This document shows positions 56,693-64,000 of a stretch of 64,000 nucleotides of DNA, one piece after another (the stretch's first letter is position 1; each line of letters begins with the position of its first letter). The notes under the pieces were generated by a model. That model saw nothing but the letters and a program-made list of their open reading frames with translations, searched no databases and was not told the origin of the DNA. The DNA is from CBDCZY01 sp965224745. Its GTDB lineage: Bacteria > Pseudomonadota > Gammaproteobacteria > Methylococcales > Methylomonadaceae. The translations under genes were made by a program, and so were the position numbers. The stretch spans positions 310,001 through 374,000 of the forward strand of contig CBDCZY010000002.1 of NCBI GenBank assembly GCA_965224745.1. The letters are read 5' to 3'.

Positions 56693-57010
56693 CCTGTTGA
56701 CATTTTACGACTTTCCTGCCGAAAACTAGCAACACATTCGGACGACGAACTCCATCGAATCTGTTTTCGCAACAGTGCGGCTGAGAACCACACGAACCAA
56801 GAATTGTGGCAGTCGGAACACAACGCTGGCGATGGCCTTCAAGCTGGTTGAAACCGCTCAGAAGAAATGGAAACGATTACGCGGATACAAACACTTGACT
56901 GATGTGATTGATTACCGGCGTCAAATTTACCAACGGCATTAAGCAAGAAACAGACCAGGCAACAGGACGCCGATTGAGAGGCTGTACACCAAGATTTGAC
57001 TATAGCTCAA
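56693..57010 (+). pseudogene. IS256-family transposase relic
   Basis: Translation gives LLTFYDFPAEN, a stop, then QHIRTTNSIESVFATVRLRT, KNCGSRNTTLAMAFKLVETA and RLRGYKHLTDVI. This is the C-terminal third of an IS256-type transposase with at least one stop and one frameshift. It ends near GATTTGACTATAGCTC, resembling the IS256 terminal repeat. It is related to but clearly distinct from the intact IS256 at 52502. Confidence 0.82.
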
Positions 57011-57053
57011 TCCGCGTTCCTAACCATTAAAAGACTTTTAATCACCTGCTTAG

Positions 57054-57214
57054 TCTACTTTGTCAGATTAACCATAAGGCCGTCATACTCGCCGGGAGCG
57101 GGTATCCAGCGCCAGGGAAGGCAAGCTAAAATTCATCCATGAAATTTGGATTCCGGCAATCCCTGCCGGAATGACGAACTTGAAAAAATGAAATAGGTAA
57201 TCTGACAAAGTAGA
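57054..57214. repeat. MITE-like element with 19-bp terminal inverted repeats
   Basis: TCTACTTTGTCAGATTAACC at the left and GGTAATCTGACAAAGTAGA at the right are inverted repeats (one base difference in length). They enclose 120 bp with an inner CCGTCAT...ATGACG pair and GGATTCCGGCAATCCCTGCC. There is no ORF. It has the form of a non-autonomous element. Confidence 0.7.
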
Positions 57215-57319
57215 ATTAGGTTGTAGCTAATAGCGAAATTACTACTCTGTTATGGTCGGCTAAATTTTCAGTCACCAGTGGCAGTAGGGAAAAACGGAGG
57301 CTGCCTTTCTGAGCAGACT

Positions 57320-57703
57320 CTATTTAAATACTTTTTTCAACTTTATAAAAAAAACATCAACAACATCGCCCTCAACAAGAGGCATTAAAGTTGCTTCTTT
57401 ATCGCTAATGAATGTTATCTTTAGAGGAAAATCAAACTCTGGCTTCAAAGGAAACTTGGCCATCTGGTTTAGTACTAAATCGTCTACAGAACCAATATAA
57501 GCTGCAGACAAAGTTTCACCACCAAACTCTAATCGAGATAAATCAATAAGTACTATCGTGTTCCCATGTTGATGGATAGAGTAATAACTTTTCTCTTGTG
57601 ATTCACTTTGCCAAATACCATCTACAGATTCAGCACCCACTGCAATGGTAGAGATAATGGCTAAAATCAAAAATAACGACTGTCTAAAATACTTTTTTTT
57701 CAT
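57320..57703 (-). CDS. Small exported hypothetical protein
   Basis: 127 residues with a signal peptide (1-24, ending VGAES). The mature part is beta-rich with GIWQSESQEKSYYSIHQHGN and TLSAAYIGSV, a layout seen in small lipocalin-like periplasmic proteins that begin with a W-containing strand. No specific family can be assigned. AGGAGAA lies before the ATG. Confidence 0.62.
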   Translation of the reverse strand: MKKKYFRQSLFLILAIISTIAVGAESVDGIWQSESQEKSYYSIHQHGNTIVLIDLSRLEFGGETLSAAYIGSVDDLVLNQMAKFPLKPEFDFPLKITFISDKEATLMPLVEGDVVDVFFIKLKKVFK

Positions 57704-57714
57704 TTGTTCTCCTC

Positions 57715-57800
57715 AAACAATTAGGGTCAGCAAACAATTAGGGTCAGTGTACAATTAATTACACTATACTTGTTTCTCGCAAATATTTTACACTGACCCC
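57715..57800. repeat. Short direct repeat plus hairpin
   Basis: AAACAATTAGGGTCAG occurs at 57715-57730 and again at 57732-57747. The second copy's GGGTCAGTGTA (57741-57751) pairs with TACACTGACCC (57789-57799). The form resembles REP-like or transposase-associated palindromes in gammaproteobacterial intergenic DNA. Confidence 0.55.
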
Positions 57801-57857
57801 ATTTATTTTTTTATTTTTACTGCGCTATAGGTAGTGCTTGCAGGATTTAGGTCATAT

Positions 57858-58331
57858 TTAAAAGAAAAAAGGGCGAACATCTATATATGCCCAATTAGAA
57901 ATATCTTCTGGATCTTTATCATTTCCAACAAATAATAAAAAAAGCAAGTACATTCCTCTGGGTTCATTTCCCAAAAACAAATAGTTTGTAATATAGGATT
58001 GAGGTGTATCCTTAGTTATTTTTTTCTCTATTGGAAAAAATCCTTTTTGAAGTATTGTTTTTCCTTTATATTTACTCCATGTCCATAACTCTTTTCTACC
58101 TGGGGATATAACCCCAAAATATGCATCAAGCTCCGCTGTCGAAATATATTCAGTTAGACCGCCTAAAAACTCATAACCATTTTTATTTACATTAACTTTA
58201 AATGTTGTAAAGCCATCATCTGCATTAACCACATCAATTTGTATTTCTGGTGGTAGTACAGTTGAAGAAATACCAATACCGGGAGACAAAATGAATATTA
58301 AAACTACTAATCTAAAGAATTTTGATAACAT
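57858..58331 (-). CDS. Exported hypothetical protein, promoter displaced by IS21
   Basis: 157 residues with a signal peptide (1-22, LVVLIFILSPGIGISS). The mature region has VDVVNADDGFTTFKVNVNKN-like beta strands and ends in a hydrophobic YIDVRPFFF. The family is not recognised. An IS21 element is inserted 7 bp upstream of the ATG (duplication ATAATC), so the original promoter and leader lie 2.4 kb away at 60753. Expression now depends on readthrough or an IS promoter. Confidence 0.6.
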   Translation of the reverse strand: MLSKFFRLVVLIFILSPGIGISSTVLPPEIQIDVVNADDGFTTFKVNVNKNGYEFLGGLTEYISTAELDAYFGVISPGRKELWTWSKYKGKTILQKGFFPIEKKITKDTPQSYITNYLFLGNEPRGMYLLFLLFVGNDKDPEDISNWAYIDVRPFFF

Positions 58332-58406
58332 AATAATCTGTCTCGCGTCAATTACTTTGTCCGGTTTGGCGACAATTATGATGGCCGGTTGAGTGTTTAA
58401 GGTTTT

Positions 58407-59144
58407 TTATGATTTTTTCTGATGTTTCCTCCTGTAACTGTTGCCGTCGATTTCAAGAATCGTGGCATGATGGATAATGCGGTCAATGGCGGCTACGGTC
58501 ATTAATGTATCCGGGAATATCTGATCCCAGTGACTGAATGGCTGGTTTGATGTGATGATCAAGCTGCCACTTTCATAACGATGAGCAATAAACTCAAACA
58601 GGACCTGGGTTTCTGAATCCGTTTTTTTAACATAACCAATATCATCGATAATGAGTACACGATATTTATCCAGTCGACTCATCACAGCCATTAAATCCAG
58701 CTCTTTTTTGGCCTGCTGCAGTAATTGCACCAGTGCGGTGGCAGCCAACCATTTTACCCGGATGCCTTGTTCGATAAGATGAAGCCCCAAAGCAGAAGCA
58801 ATATGCGATTTACCGACACCGGAAGGGCCAATCAATAAAACATTATCTGCCTGTAGCGCCCACTGGGTATTATCGCGCAGCCCAATCACTTTCTTTTGAA
58901 TGGTTTCCGGTAATTCATCAAAGCCTAAGGTGGCAAAACTTTTGCCCCGGGGTAATTTGGCTTCTTTGGTCCAGTTGCAAACTCGCGTTTCAAAGCGCCG
59001 TGCAATTTCATTTTCACACAGTTTAGACAGGTATTGGCTATAGCCCCATGCCTGTTTTGTGGCCTGTTCCTGATAAGCTTCATAATATTGCCAAAAAGCC
59101 AGCAAGCGAAGTTCTTTTAACATCATTGGCAAACCATCACTCAC
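58407..59144 (-). CDS. istB: IstB helper ATPase of IS21
   Basis: 245 residues. Walker A GPSGVGKSH (about 109-117), Walker B VLIIDDIGYVKK (about 170), sensor region LIITSNQPFSHWDQIFPD (about 205). IstB is the AAA+ protein that selects target DNA and stimulates the IstA transposase. Overlaps istA by 8 bp, the usual coupling. Confidence 0.95.
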   Translation of the reverse strand: MSDGLPMMLKELRLLAFWQYYEAYQEQATKQAWGYSQYLSKLCENEIARRFETRVCNWTKEAKLPRGKSFATLGFDELPETIQKKVIGLRDNTQWALQADNVLLIGPSGVGKSHIASALGLHLIEQGIRVKWLAATALVQLLQQAKKELDLMAVMSRLDKYRVLIIDDIGYVKKTDSETQVLFEFIAHRYESGSLIITSNQPFSHWDQIFPDTLMTVAAIDRIIHHATILEIDGNSYRRKHQKKS

Positions 59145-60648
59145 AGCACACCTCCTGTCTCATCCACTGACCGGTCAGTAGTTGATCATAGTCAGCAACC
59201 TGGTGTTGGCGTAGCGGTATCGGTGGCGGTGTACTGTGTTGTAAATACCTTGCCTGCAGGGATGTTAAATCGGGCAAGGCACCTTGTTCTGCCTGTCGCA
59301 TTAGCTCAGTTGCCAGGGCACTTTCGCAATCATAATCATAGGCAAAGCGTAAAACAGCAACCATCCACTTGCATGCTTCTTGCGGTGTAAACTGTTTCTC
59401 TGCCTGCTTCCATAAAGCCCGATATTGCGTGTTAGGCAAAATATTATCGCGAAACTGTGAGAAGCGGAAGGCTTGTGGTTTGGCTGCCAGAGAATGAATG
59501 ATATGCCGGTAATCTATTCGTCGCGCTCGGCCGGTGGGCGTTGTTGGATAAATCCGAGGCAGATTGATCACCCGAGTTTGGCCAACAAAGCAGACCAAAC
59601 GATCATGGTAGAGATGCACCCTGACGCTTTCACCGATAAGGCGTGAAGGGACGGTATACAATGCGCGTTTTACAGCAATGGTACTGCTGGTGGTGACTTT
59701 TACCGACAGCTCAGCATAATCAACAAATCGGTGTTTGGGTAAGGCTAACAGGGTTTTGTGCTCTTCGGCCAACCTGCCTTTGCATCGTCTGTTCAGTTTG
59801 TCGACAATGTGTTCAAGAAACTCTCGATAAGCACGGAGTGTAGAAAAATCATTCGAACCGCGTAACTTTATGGCTTGATCAATGCGACGTTTTAATGAGC
59901 CATGCGGTGCTTCAATGGCGCCATTTTCATGACTAATGCCCAGATTATTGGTGGTGGGCCGCATGCCATAATGCTTACATAAATCATGATAGTCTTCCGT
60001 CAGTCGCTGTTTTTCTACGTTATTGACGTAAGCCGCACTGAGGCTGTCTGTACGATGTTCCTTTGGTGAACCGCCTAAGGTGTGTAATGCACTTTGTAAG
60101 CCGTCAGCCAGTGCACTGTAGCTTTCTCCGCCCTGAATAACATGGACATGACGCCAACCACTAAAAGCCAGGCGAAACTGGTACAGTAAATGTGCGAACG
60201 CCTTCCCGTCTATCGTAATGACGGTATTGGGGTGCGTAAAATCAGATAGTCCCTGATGACCCGCAGGTACCGACTGACGAAACATGACTTCTTTGTCCGG
60301 GCCTTGTGTGGCCTGCCAGTGTTTAACACGTCTTTGCAGTGTCCGAAGGTATTTCTCTGGATACTTTCCCGGATGCTGCTCATCCAGATGCTCCCACAGG
60401 GTAATGCCAGTTAAGGACGATTCATCTTCTAATAACGGAACCAGTTCTGAGTCCCATACGGCTTCTAATGGATCTTTGCGCGTTCGCCACTTTCGTTCTT
60501 TGTGTTCAGCTCTTTCACCTTTTTCGATCCGGCAACCTGATCGAACACTGATGCCGGCTTTTGCTGCGGATGTCTCCTGCGTACAACCTGTCTGACGATT
60601 TTTCATATAACTATTTTCCTGTAATTGAGTGATGTGTTTACCGGACAA
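59137..60648 (-). CDS. istA: IstA transposase of IS21
   Basis: 503 residues. Helix-turn-helix regions in the first 110 residues, then an integrase core with D in NTVITIDGKAFAHLL (about 145), D in EHRTDSLSAAY (about 200) and E in GISHENGAIEAPHGSLKRR (about 238). I use the TTG start at 60648 because AGGAGG lies 8 bp upstream; the first ATG is 14 codons later. Full length and probably active. Confidence 0.93.
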   Translation of the reverse strand: MSGKHITQLQENSYMKNRQTGCTQETSAAKAGISVRSGCRIEKGERAEHKERKWRTRKDPLEAVWDSELVPLLEDESSLTGITLWEHLDEQHPGKYPEKYLRTLQRRVKHWQATQGPDKEVMFRQSVPAGHQGLSDFTHPNTVITIDGKAFAHLLYQFRLAFSGWRHVHVIQGGESYSALADGLQSALHTLGGSPKEHRTDSLSAAYVNNVEKQRLTEDYHDLCKHYGMRPTTNNLGISHENGAIEAPHGSLKRRIDQAIKLRGSNDFSTLRAYREFLEHIVDKLNRRCKGRLAEEHKTLLALPKHRFVDYAELSVKVTTSSTIAVKRALYTVPSRLIGESVRVHLYHDRLVCFVGQTRVINLPRIYPTTPTGRARRIDYRHIIHSLAAKPQAFRFSQFRDNILPNTQYRALWKQAEKQFTPQEACKWMVAVLRFAYDYDCESALATELMRQAEQGALPDLTSLQARYLQHSTPPPIPLRQHQVADYDQLLTGQWMRQEVCCE

Positions 60649-60871
60649 GTCACTTCCTCCTAAGAGTAAAAAGTACTTATCAGTTTATACACTCAACCGG
60701 TCAAGATAATTGTCGTCTGACCGGACAGGTTAATTGTCGCCTAACAATAATCATCCCTTTGTCTGTTTTTTGAGTATAAATATTTTATTTACAAGGTTAT
60801 TTTCAATCAATATTTAAGATTAGAAGTACTTATATTGTGTTTTATAAATACTTCTAAAAATACCCCAATCT

Positions 60872-61132
60872 TTAGTAAAAATTATTTGCACTTTCTGTAT
60901 CATCTGTTTCAAGGGTTCTCTGACAAGTCTCACCTGCTCCTTTCGCTAAGCTGCTACTCATAGATGCTTGATTTGGATTTCCAGCACACGTGGACGTGGT
61001 AGTGGTAACTTCATTGCCACATGTTCCATCAACCCTCTGATGAGCCAAACCTAAAACATGACCAAATTCATGCGTTAACATACTTTGGATATCAAGCTCT
61101 CCTGCCATAGGGGATAATGACCAAGCAAAATT
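60872..61132 (-). pseudogene. Metzincin-type metalloprotease, C-terminal part, broken by IS1
   Basis: The zinc-binding motif HEFGHVLGLAH (HExxHxxGxxH) is present, preceded by FAWSLSPMAGELDIQSMLT and followed by a Cys-containing tail (GTCGNEV, STCAGNP, GETCQRT). The frame is open past the internal ATG at 61108 up to the IS1 insertion and continues across it at 63359-63400. The N-terminus is missing. Before the IS insertions this gene lay directly upstream of the exported protein at 57858 and may have shared its operon. Confidence 0.75.
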
Positions 61133-61806
61133 GGCATTGCTAATTTAGTATAGTTTTATGTTAGAATTAAATTTTTGATATCTTTCTAAAGAGAGCGAGA
61201 AATTTAATGGAATGCCCTAAATGCAAATCTAATAAAAACATCAAAGATGGTATCGTAAAACAAAAGCAGCGTTACAAATGTAAAGAATGTAATTTTCGAT
61301 ATACTGTTGCTAGTGGCTCGGGAGCCAAACCATTCTATTTAAGAAAGATGGCTCTTCAATTATATCTTGAAGGATTAGGGTTTCGTTCAATTGGTCGGGT
61401 TTTGAACGTAAGCAATGTCACGGTACTAAATTGGATTAGATCCTTTGGTGAGCAAGTTGCCGAATTGAAAAGTCCTGAACAAGTGATTTATGCTGAGATG
61501 GATGAAATGCATACCTATGTGGGTCAAAAAAAAGCTATAAATGGATATGGATTGCTGTTGATAGATATGGGAAAAAATTCATCAATTTCATTGTTGGCGA
61601 CCGAAGCGTACAGACAGGACAAAAACTCTGGGAAGGAATTGAAGATCAATTAAATGGAACAATAGCAACCGATTATTGGCAGCCCTATGAACATTTTATT
61701 CCTAGCGAAAAACACGTTCAATCCAAAGCTGAAACATTATAATACTCCCCAAAAACTAGACCAGTAGTTAAGATAGAATCTTACCCTCAAAACCGAGGAT
61801 TAAGAG

Positions 61807-62085
61807 ATGACAATTAGTCGAAAAAAGCACAGCACTCAAACCAAAGTAAAGGTTGTTTTAGAAGCCCTAAAAGGTGAGCAAACCACAGCAGAAATTACCG
61901 CGAAATACGGCATCCATTCAACCCAAATCAACAATTGGAAAAAGGCTGCATTAAATACCCTCCCCGAAGCATTTTCAAGCCACCGAAAACGCCAGGAAGA
62001 TGACCAGCAAGCGTTGATTGATGAACTCTACAAGCAGATAGGGCAGCTAAAAGTAGAAAATGAATTTCTAAAAAAAACATTTTGA
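61807..62085 (+). CDS. IS3-family transposase OrfA
   Basis: 92 residues: helix-turn-helix (about 5-50, TKVKVVLEALKGEQT, HSTQINNWKKAAL) and a C-terminal coiled coil (LIDELYKQIGQLKVENEFLK). It overlaps orfB by 4 bp at an A8 run (62068-62076), a likely -1 frameshift site for making OrfAB. Confidence 0.9.
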   Translation: MTISRKKHSTQTKVKVVLEALKGEQTTAEITAKYGIHSTQINNWKKAALNTLPEAFSSHRKRQEDDQQALIDELYKQIGQLKVENEFLKKTF

Positions 62086-62927
62086 ACGTGGCTCTTGACA
62101 CTAAAAAAATGTGGCTAGAACCTGAGCTGTCAACCCTTAGCATCAGGCAACAGTGTGGTTTGCTAGGCATCAATCGCTCAAGCCTGTATTACCGTCCGGT
62201 GGGTATCGACGCATACACGCTATTATTGATGCATGAACTGGATAAACAATATACCGAAACACCTTTTTACGGTGTGTTGAAAATGACGGAGCATTTGAGA
62301 TTACAAGGTCATCAGGTCAATGTGAAACGCGTCAGGCGGCTGCTCAGGCAAATGGGCTTAGAAGCGGTCTATCCCAAGCCGAAGTTGAGCCAGGCGAATC
62401 CGGAACACAAAGTGTTTCCTTATCTGTTGAGACATTTGCCCATTGAACGCTGTAATCAGGTCTGGAGTACTGATATTACCTATATACGTCTGAGACATGG
62501 CTTTGTTTATTTGATGGCAATCATCGACTGGTACAGCCGCTATGTGCTGAATTGGGCACTGAGTACGACGTTGGAAGCAGACTTCTGTATCATTGCGCTG
62601 AATGAAGCCTTGGCAACATCACGGTGCGAAATTTTTAATACCGACCAAGGGAGCCAATTTACCACGCATCGGTTCACGCAACCCCTGCTGGATAAAGGCA
62701 TCCAGGTTAGCATGGATGGCAGAGGCCGGGCCTTGGATAATATCTTTGTTGAGCGTTTGTGGCGTTCTGTCAAGTATGAGAAAGTCTACTTGAATGATTT
62801 TCAGACCGTGAAACAAGCGCACCAAGGGCTGAAAGACTATTTTGAGTTTTACAACCAGCGACGGATTCATCAATCGCTAGATTATCAAACCCCCGAGGAG
62901 GTCTATTTAAACAAGAGCGCAGTATGA
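62082..62927 (+). CDS. IS3-family transposase OrfB (DDE integrase core)
   Basis: 281 residues with an HTH_21-like start (LGINRSSLYYRP) and the full catalytic set: D in VWSTDITYIRLRHG (about 130), D in IFNTDQGSQFTTH (about 193) and E in IFVERLWRSVKYE (about 229). The ORF is intact. Confidence 0.93.
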   Translation: MNVALDTKKMWLEPELSTLSIRQQCGLLGINRSSLYYRPVGIDAYTLLLMHELDKQYTETPFYGVLKMTEHLRLQGHQVNVKRVRRLLRQMGLEAVYPKPKLSQANPEHKVFPYLLRHLPIERCNQVWSTDITYIRLRHGFVYLMAIIDWYSRYVLNWALSTTLEADFCIIALNEALATSRCEIFNTDQGSQFTTHRFTQPLLDKGIQVSMDGRGRALDNIFVERLWRSVKYEKVYLNDFQTVKQAHQGLKDYFEFYNQRRIHQSLDYQTPEEVYLNKSAV

Positions 62928-63358
62928 TTTAAAGGTAAGCCAGGCGGACTCCATGTGGACAAAGCGTGGATTTCCTACGGAACGTGTGGATAAGCTGATG
63001 GAAAACAAAAGAGCCGTTTTCCACGAGCTTACCCACACTAATCCACCCTTTGACCACATTCCGCCGCAGTCAACAAATCGTAATATTAAAACGCCTGCGG
63101 CGCAATAATAACAATTTTTTTTAAAATAAAGAGAAAGATTTATATCTTAATTATTAGAGAAATTGGTCTGGACAATGGGGAGTACTATACATACACAGTT
63201 GAAGGCTACAATAGTATCTTTAGACATTTTCTTGCGCGAATGAGAAGAAAGACAAAATGTTACACAAAAAGTGTTCGAATGCTTGAGCTGTCTATATTAC
63301 TCTTAATGCATAAAAGAAATGGAACGTTAACTATACTAAATTAGCAATGCCCAAAATT

Positions 63359-63400
63359 TAACCTTAATCCGTGATTTAAGGAGTTAATATAATGAGTTAT
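63359..63400 (-). pseudogene. Metzincin relic, upstream piece
   Basis: On the minus strand this short frame continues the metalloprotease across the IS1 insertion (reading NHGLRLNFA, then WSLSP at 61125). A stop at 63401-63403 shows that the rest of the N-terminus has been lost, perhaps to the IS1380 element next to it. Confidence 0.5.
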
Positions 63401-63467
63401 CTAGCTGATTAATAAGCAATAAAGTGTTAAAATAGAGGCGTTAAAAACTTCACCCAACAAGTGCAAA

Positions 63468-64000
63468 ATGAAACGTCTTATCATCGAACAATCCACAACA
63501 GAAACTTATACAAGTCATTCTGGTTTGGCCTTAGTTGGCTTATGTTTAAATCGATATAGCACTATTCATAAAGCGCTCAAGGCCGGCATTCCTTTACGCC
63601 ATGGCATTTCGCACAGCGACATCATCAAATCATACATTGGAACGCTATGTTTAGGCAAAAGCGACTTCGAAGCAATCGAGAACTACCGAGATGATGACTA
63701 CTTCAAGAACGCGCTGTCGATTAAGCACGTACCCTCAAGCGCAAGATTAAGACAACGACTGGATGAAGAGGCTGAAGCACTATTGGTCATCATGCAACAA
63801 TGTAATATTGAATTTCTGACTCATGCCGGGGTACCGGTGACGCCATTGGCCACCCATCATGTCGCATTGGATATTGATGTGTATCCGATGAACAATGAGA
63901 AGACCCAGAAGGAAGGTGTTTCCAGAACCTATAAAGGCCATGATGGCTATGCGCCGATTGCGGCTTATCTGGGTAATGAGGGTTGGTGTCTGCTTAATGA
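63468..64000 (+). CDS. IS1380-family transposase, truncated by window end
   Basis: The frame opens with an ATG at 63468 and is still open at base 64000 (177 residues visible). N-terminal helix-turn-helix-like region (LCLNRYSTIHKALKAGIPLR), then HVALDIDVYPMNNEKTQKEG with the first catalytic Asp and SRTYKGHDGYAPIAAYLGNE, typical of IS1380 transposases. The left IS end was not located. Completeness cannot be judged. Confidence 0.82.
   Translation, partial: MKRLIIEQSTTETYTSHSGLALVGLCLNRYSTIHKALKAGIPLRHGISHSDIIKSYIGTLCLGKSDFEAIENYRDDDYFKNALSIKHVPSSARLRQRLDEEAEALLVIMQQCNIEFLTHAGVPVTPLATHHVALDIDVYPMNNEKTQKEGVSRTYKGHDGYAPIAAYLGNEGWCLLN

Larger units (their letters stand above)
58339..60746 (-). mobile_element. 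IS21-family insertion sequence, intact
   Basis: 2408 bp from TGTCTCGCGTCAATT to the rc of TGTTAGGCGACAATTAACCT, with a 6-bp duplication ATAATC at 58333-58338 and 60747-60752. It carries istA and istB. A truncated copy is at 35595-36191 and a related istB fragment at 16557-16817. Confidence 0.95.
61738..63189 (+). mobile_element. IS3-family insertion sequence nested in IS1
   Basis: 1452 bp between TATAATACTCCCC and GGGGAGTACTATA, with CAT duplicated at 61735-61737 and 63190-63192. It differs from the two other IS3 elements in the window. Two overlapping ORFs. Confidence 0.9.
61207..63344 (+). pseudogene. IS1-family transposase, interrupted by IS3
   Basis: The N-terminus has a zinc ribbon (CPKCKSNKN, CKECNFRY) and a helix-turn-helix, then the first catalytic D in EMDEMHTYVGQKK. 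The frame breaks at the A6 run near 61571; a -1 shift restores INFIVGDRSVQTGQKLWEGI and TDYWQPYEHFIP. The IS3 then splits it after SKAET. The C-terminal part resumes at 63190 with YTVEGYNS...RMRRKTKCYTK. The A6 step might be programmed, but the IS3 insertion alone inactivates the gene. Confidence 0.88.
61133..63351 (+). mobile_element. IS1-family element carrying a nested IS3 element
   Basis: Terminal repeats GGCATTGCTAATTTAGTATA and TATACTAAATTAGCAATGCC, with CAAAATT duplicated at 61126-61132 and 63352-63358. An IS3-family element occupies 61738-63189. It interrupts the metzincin gene. Confidence 0.92.

Overview
The window looks like the chromosome of a gammaproteobacterium whose accessory DNA is heavily loaded with insertion sequences. 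Three things suggest this: Gram-negative secreted and outer-membrane proteins, AraC and winged-helix regulators, and IS families typical of Gammaproteobacteria. The species cannot be named from the sequence. No rRNA, tRNA or CRISPR array was seen.

Layout. 1-2.4 kb: two Roadblock/LC7-type proteins, a small ORF with a strong ribosome binding site, and a decayed IS1-family transposase. 2.4-6.2 kb: four minus-strand genes for exported proteins, one a probable outer-membrane beta-barrel. 6.6-12.4 kb: a secreted beta-propeller lactonase-like protein with a clear terminator, a small conserved-looking protein, an AraC regulator, and a divergent winged-helix/ATPase regulator of about 990 residues. 12.7-13.8 kb: a palindromic MITE, then a Phd/RelE-type toxin-antitoxin pair lying between the facing 3' ends of two group II intron remnants, with an attC-like hairpin upstream of the antitoxin.

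13.8-38.1 kb: a nested IS region. An IS1634-family element is cut in two by an IS3-family element, and the halves lie about 22 kb apart, each abutting an IS3 copy. Between them sit IS21 and IS200/IS605 fragments, a second partial IS1634 copy, and two very large exported genes of 2886 and 2357 codons. A third paralogue (about 1009 residues) follows at 38.5-41.6 kb. All three start with a soluble PQQ-glucose/sugar-dehydrogenase-type beta-propeller and continue into different tails: PKD, cadherin-like/Big_9, LamG, a (DPT)38 linker and DNRLRE-like modules. One tail is a set of near-identical DNA repeats spanning about 5.7 kb.

43.5-49.2 kb: a six-gene minus-strand operon that reads as a polyprenyl-phosphoryl-D-arabinose pathway: GT-C glycosyltransferase, UbiA-type phosphoribosyltransferase, GtrA-like protein, DprE1-like oxidase, DprE2-like reductase and HAD phosphatase. 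It resembles the mycobacterial route and the pilin-arabinosylation loci described in some Pseudomonas. 50.2-55 kb: a trypsin-like protease, and a duplicated copy destroyed by an IS3 element that itself carries an IS256 element. 55.1-56.5 kb: a GTP cyclohydrolase II fused to a RibD-type reductase domain. 56.7-64 kb: an IS256 relic, a MITE, two small exported proteins, an intact IS21 with a 6-bp target duplication sitting just upstream of a start codon, a metzincin gene broken by an IS1 element (itself carrying an IS3), and the start of an IS1380-family transposase running off the end.

The main themes are exported, surface-type proteins and repeated IS insertion, nesting and recombination.
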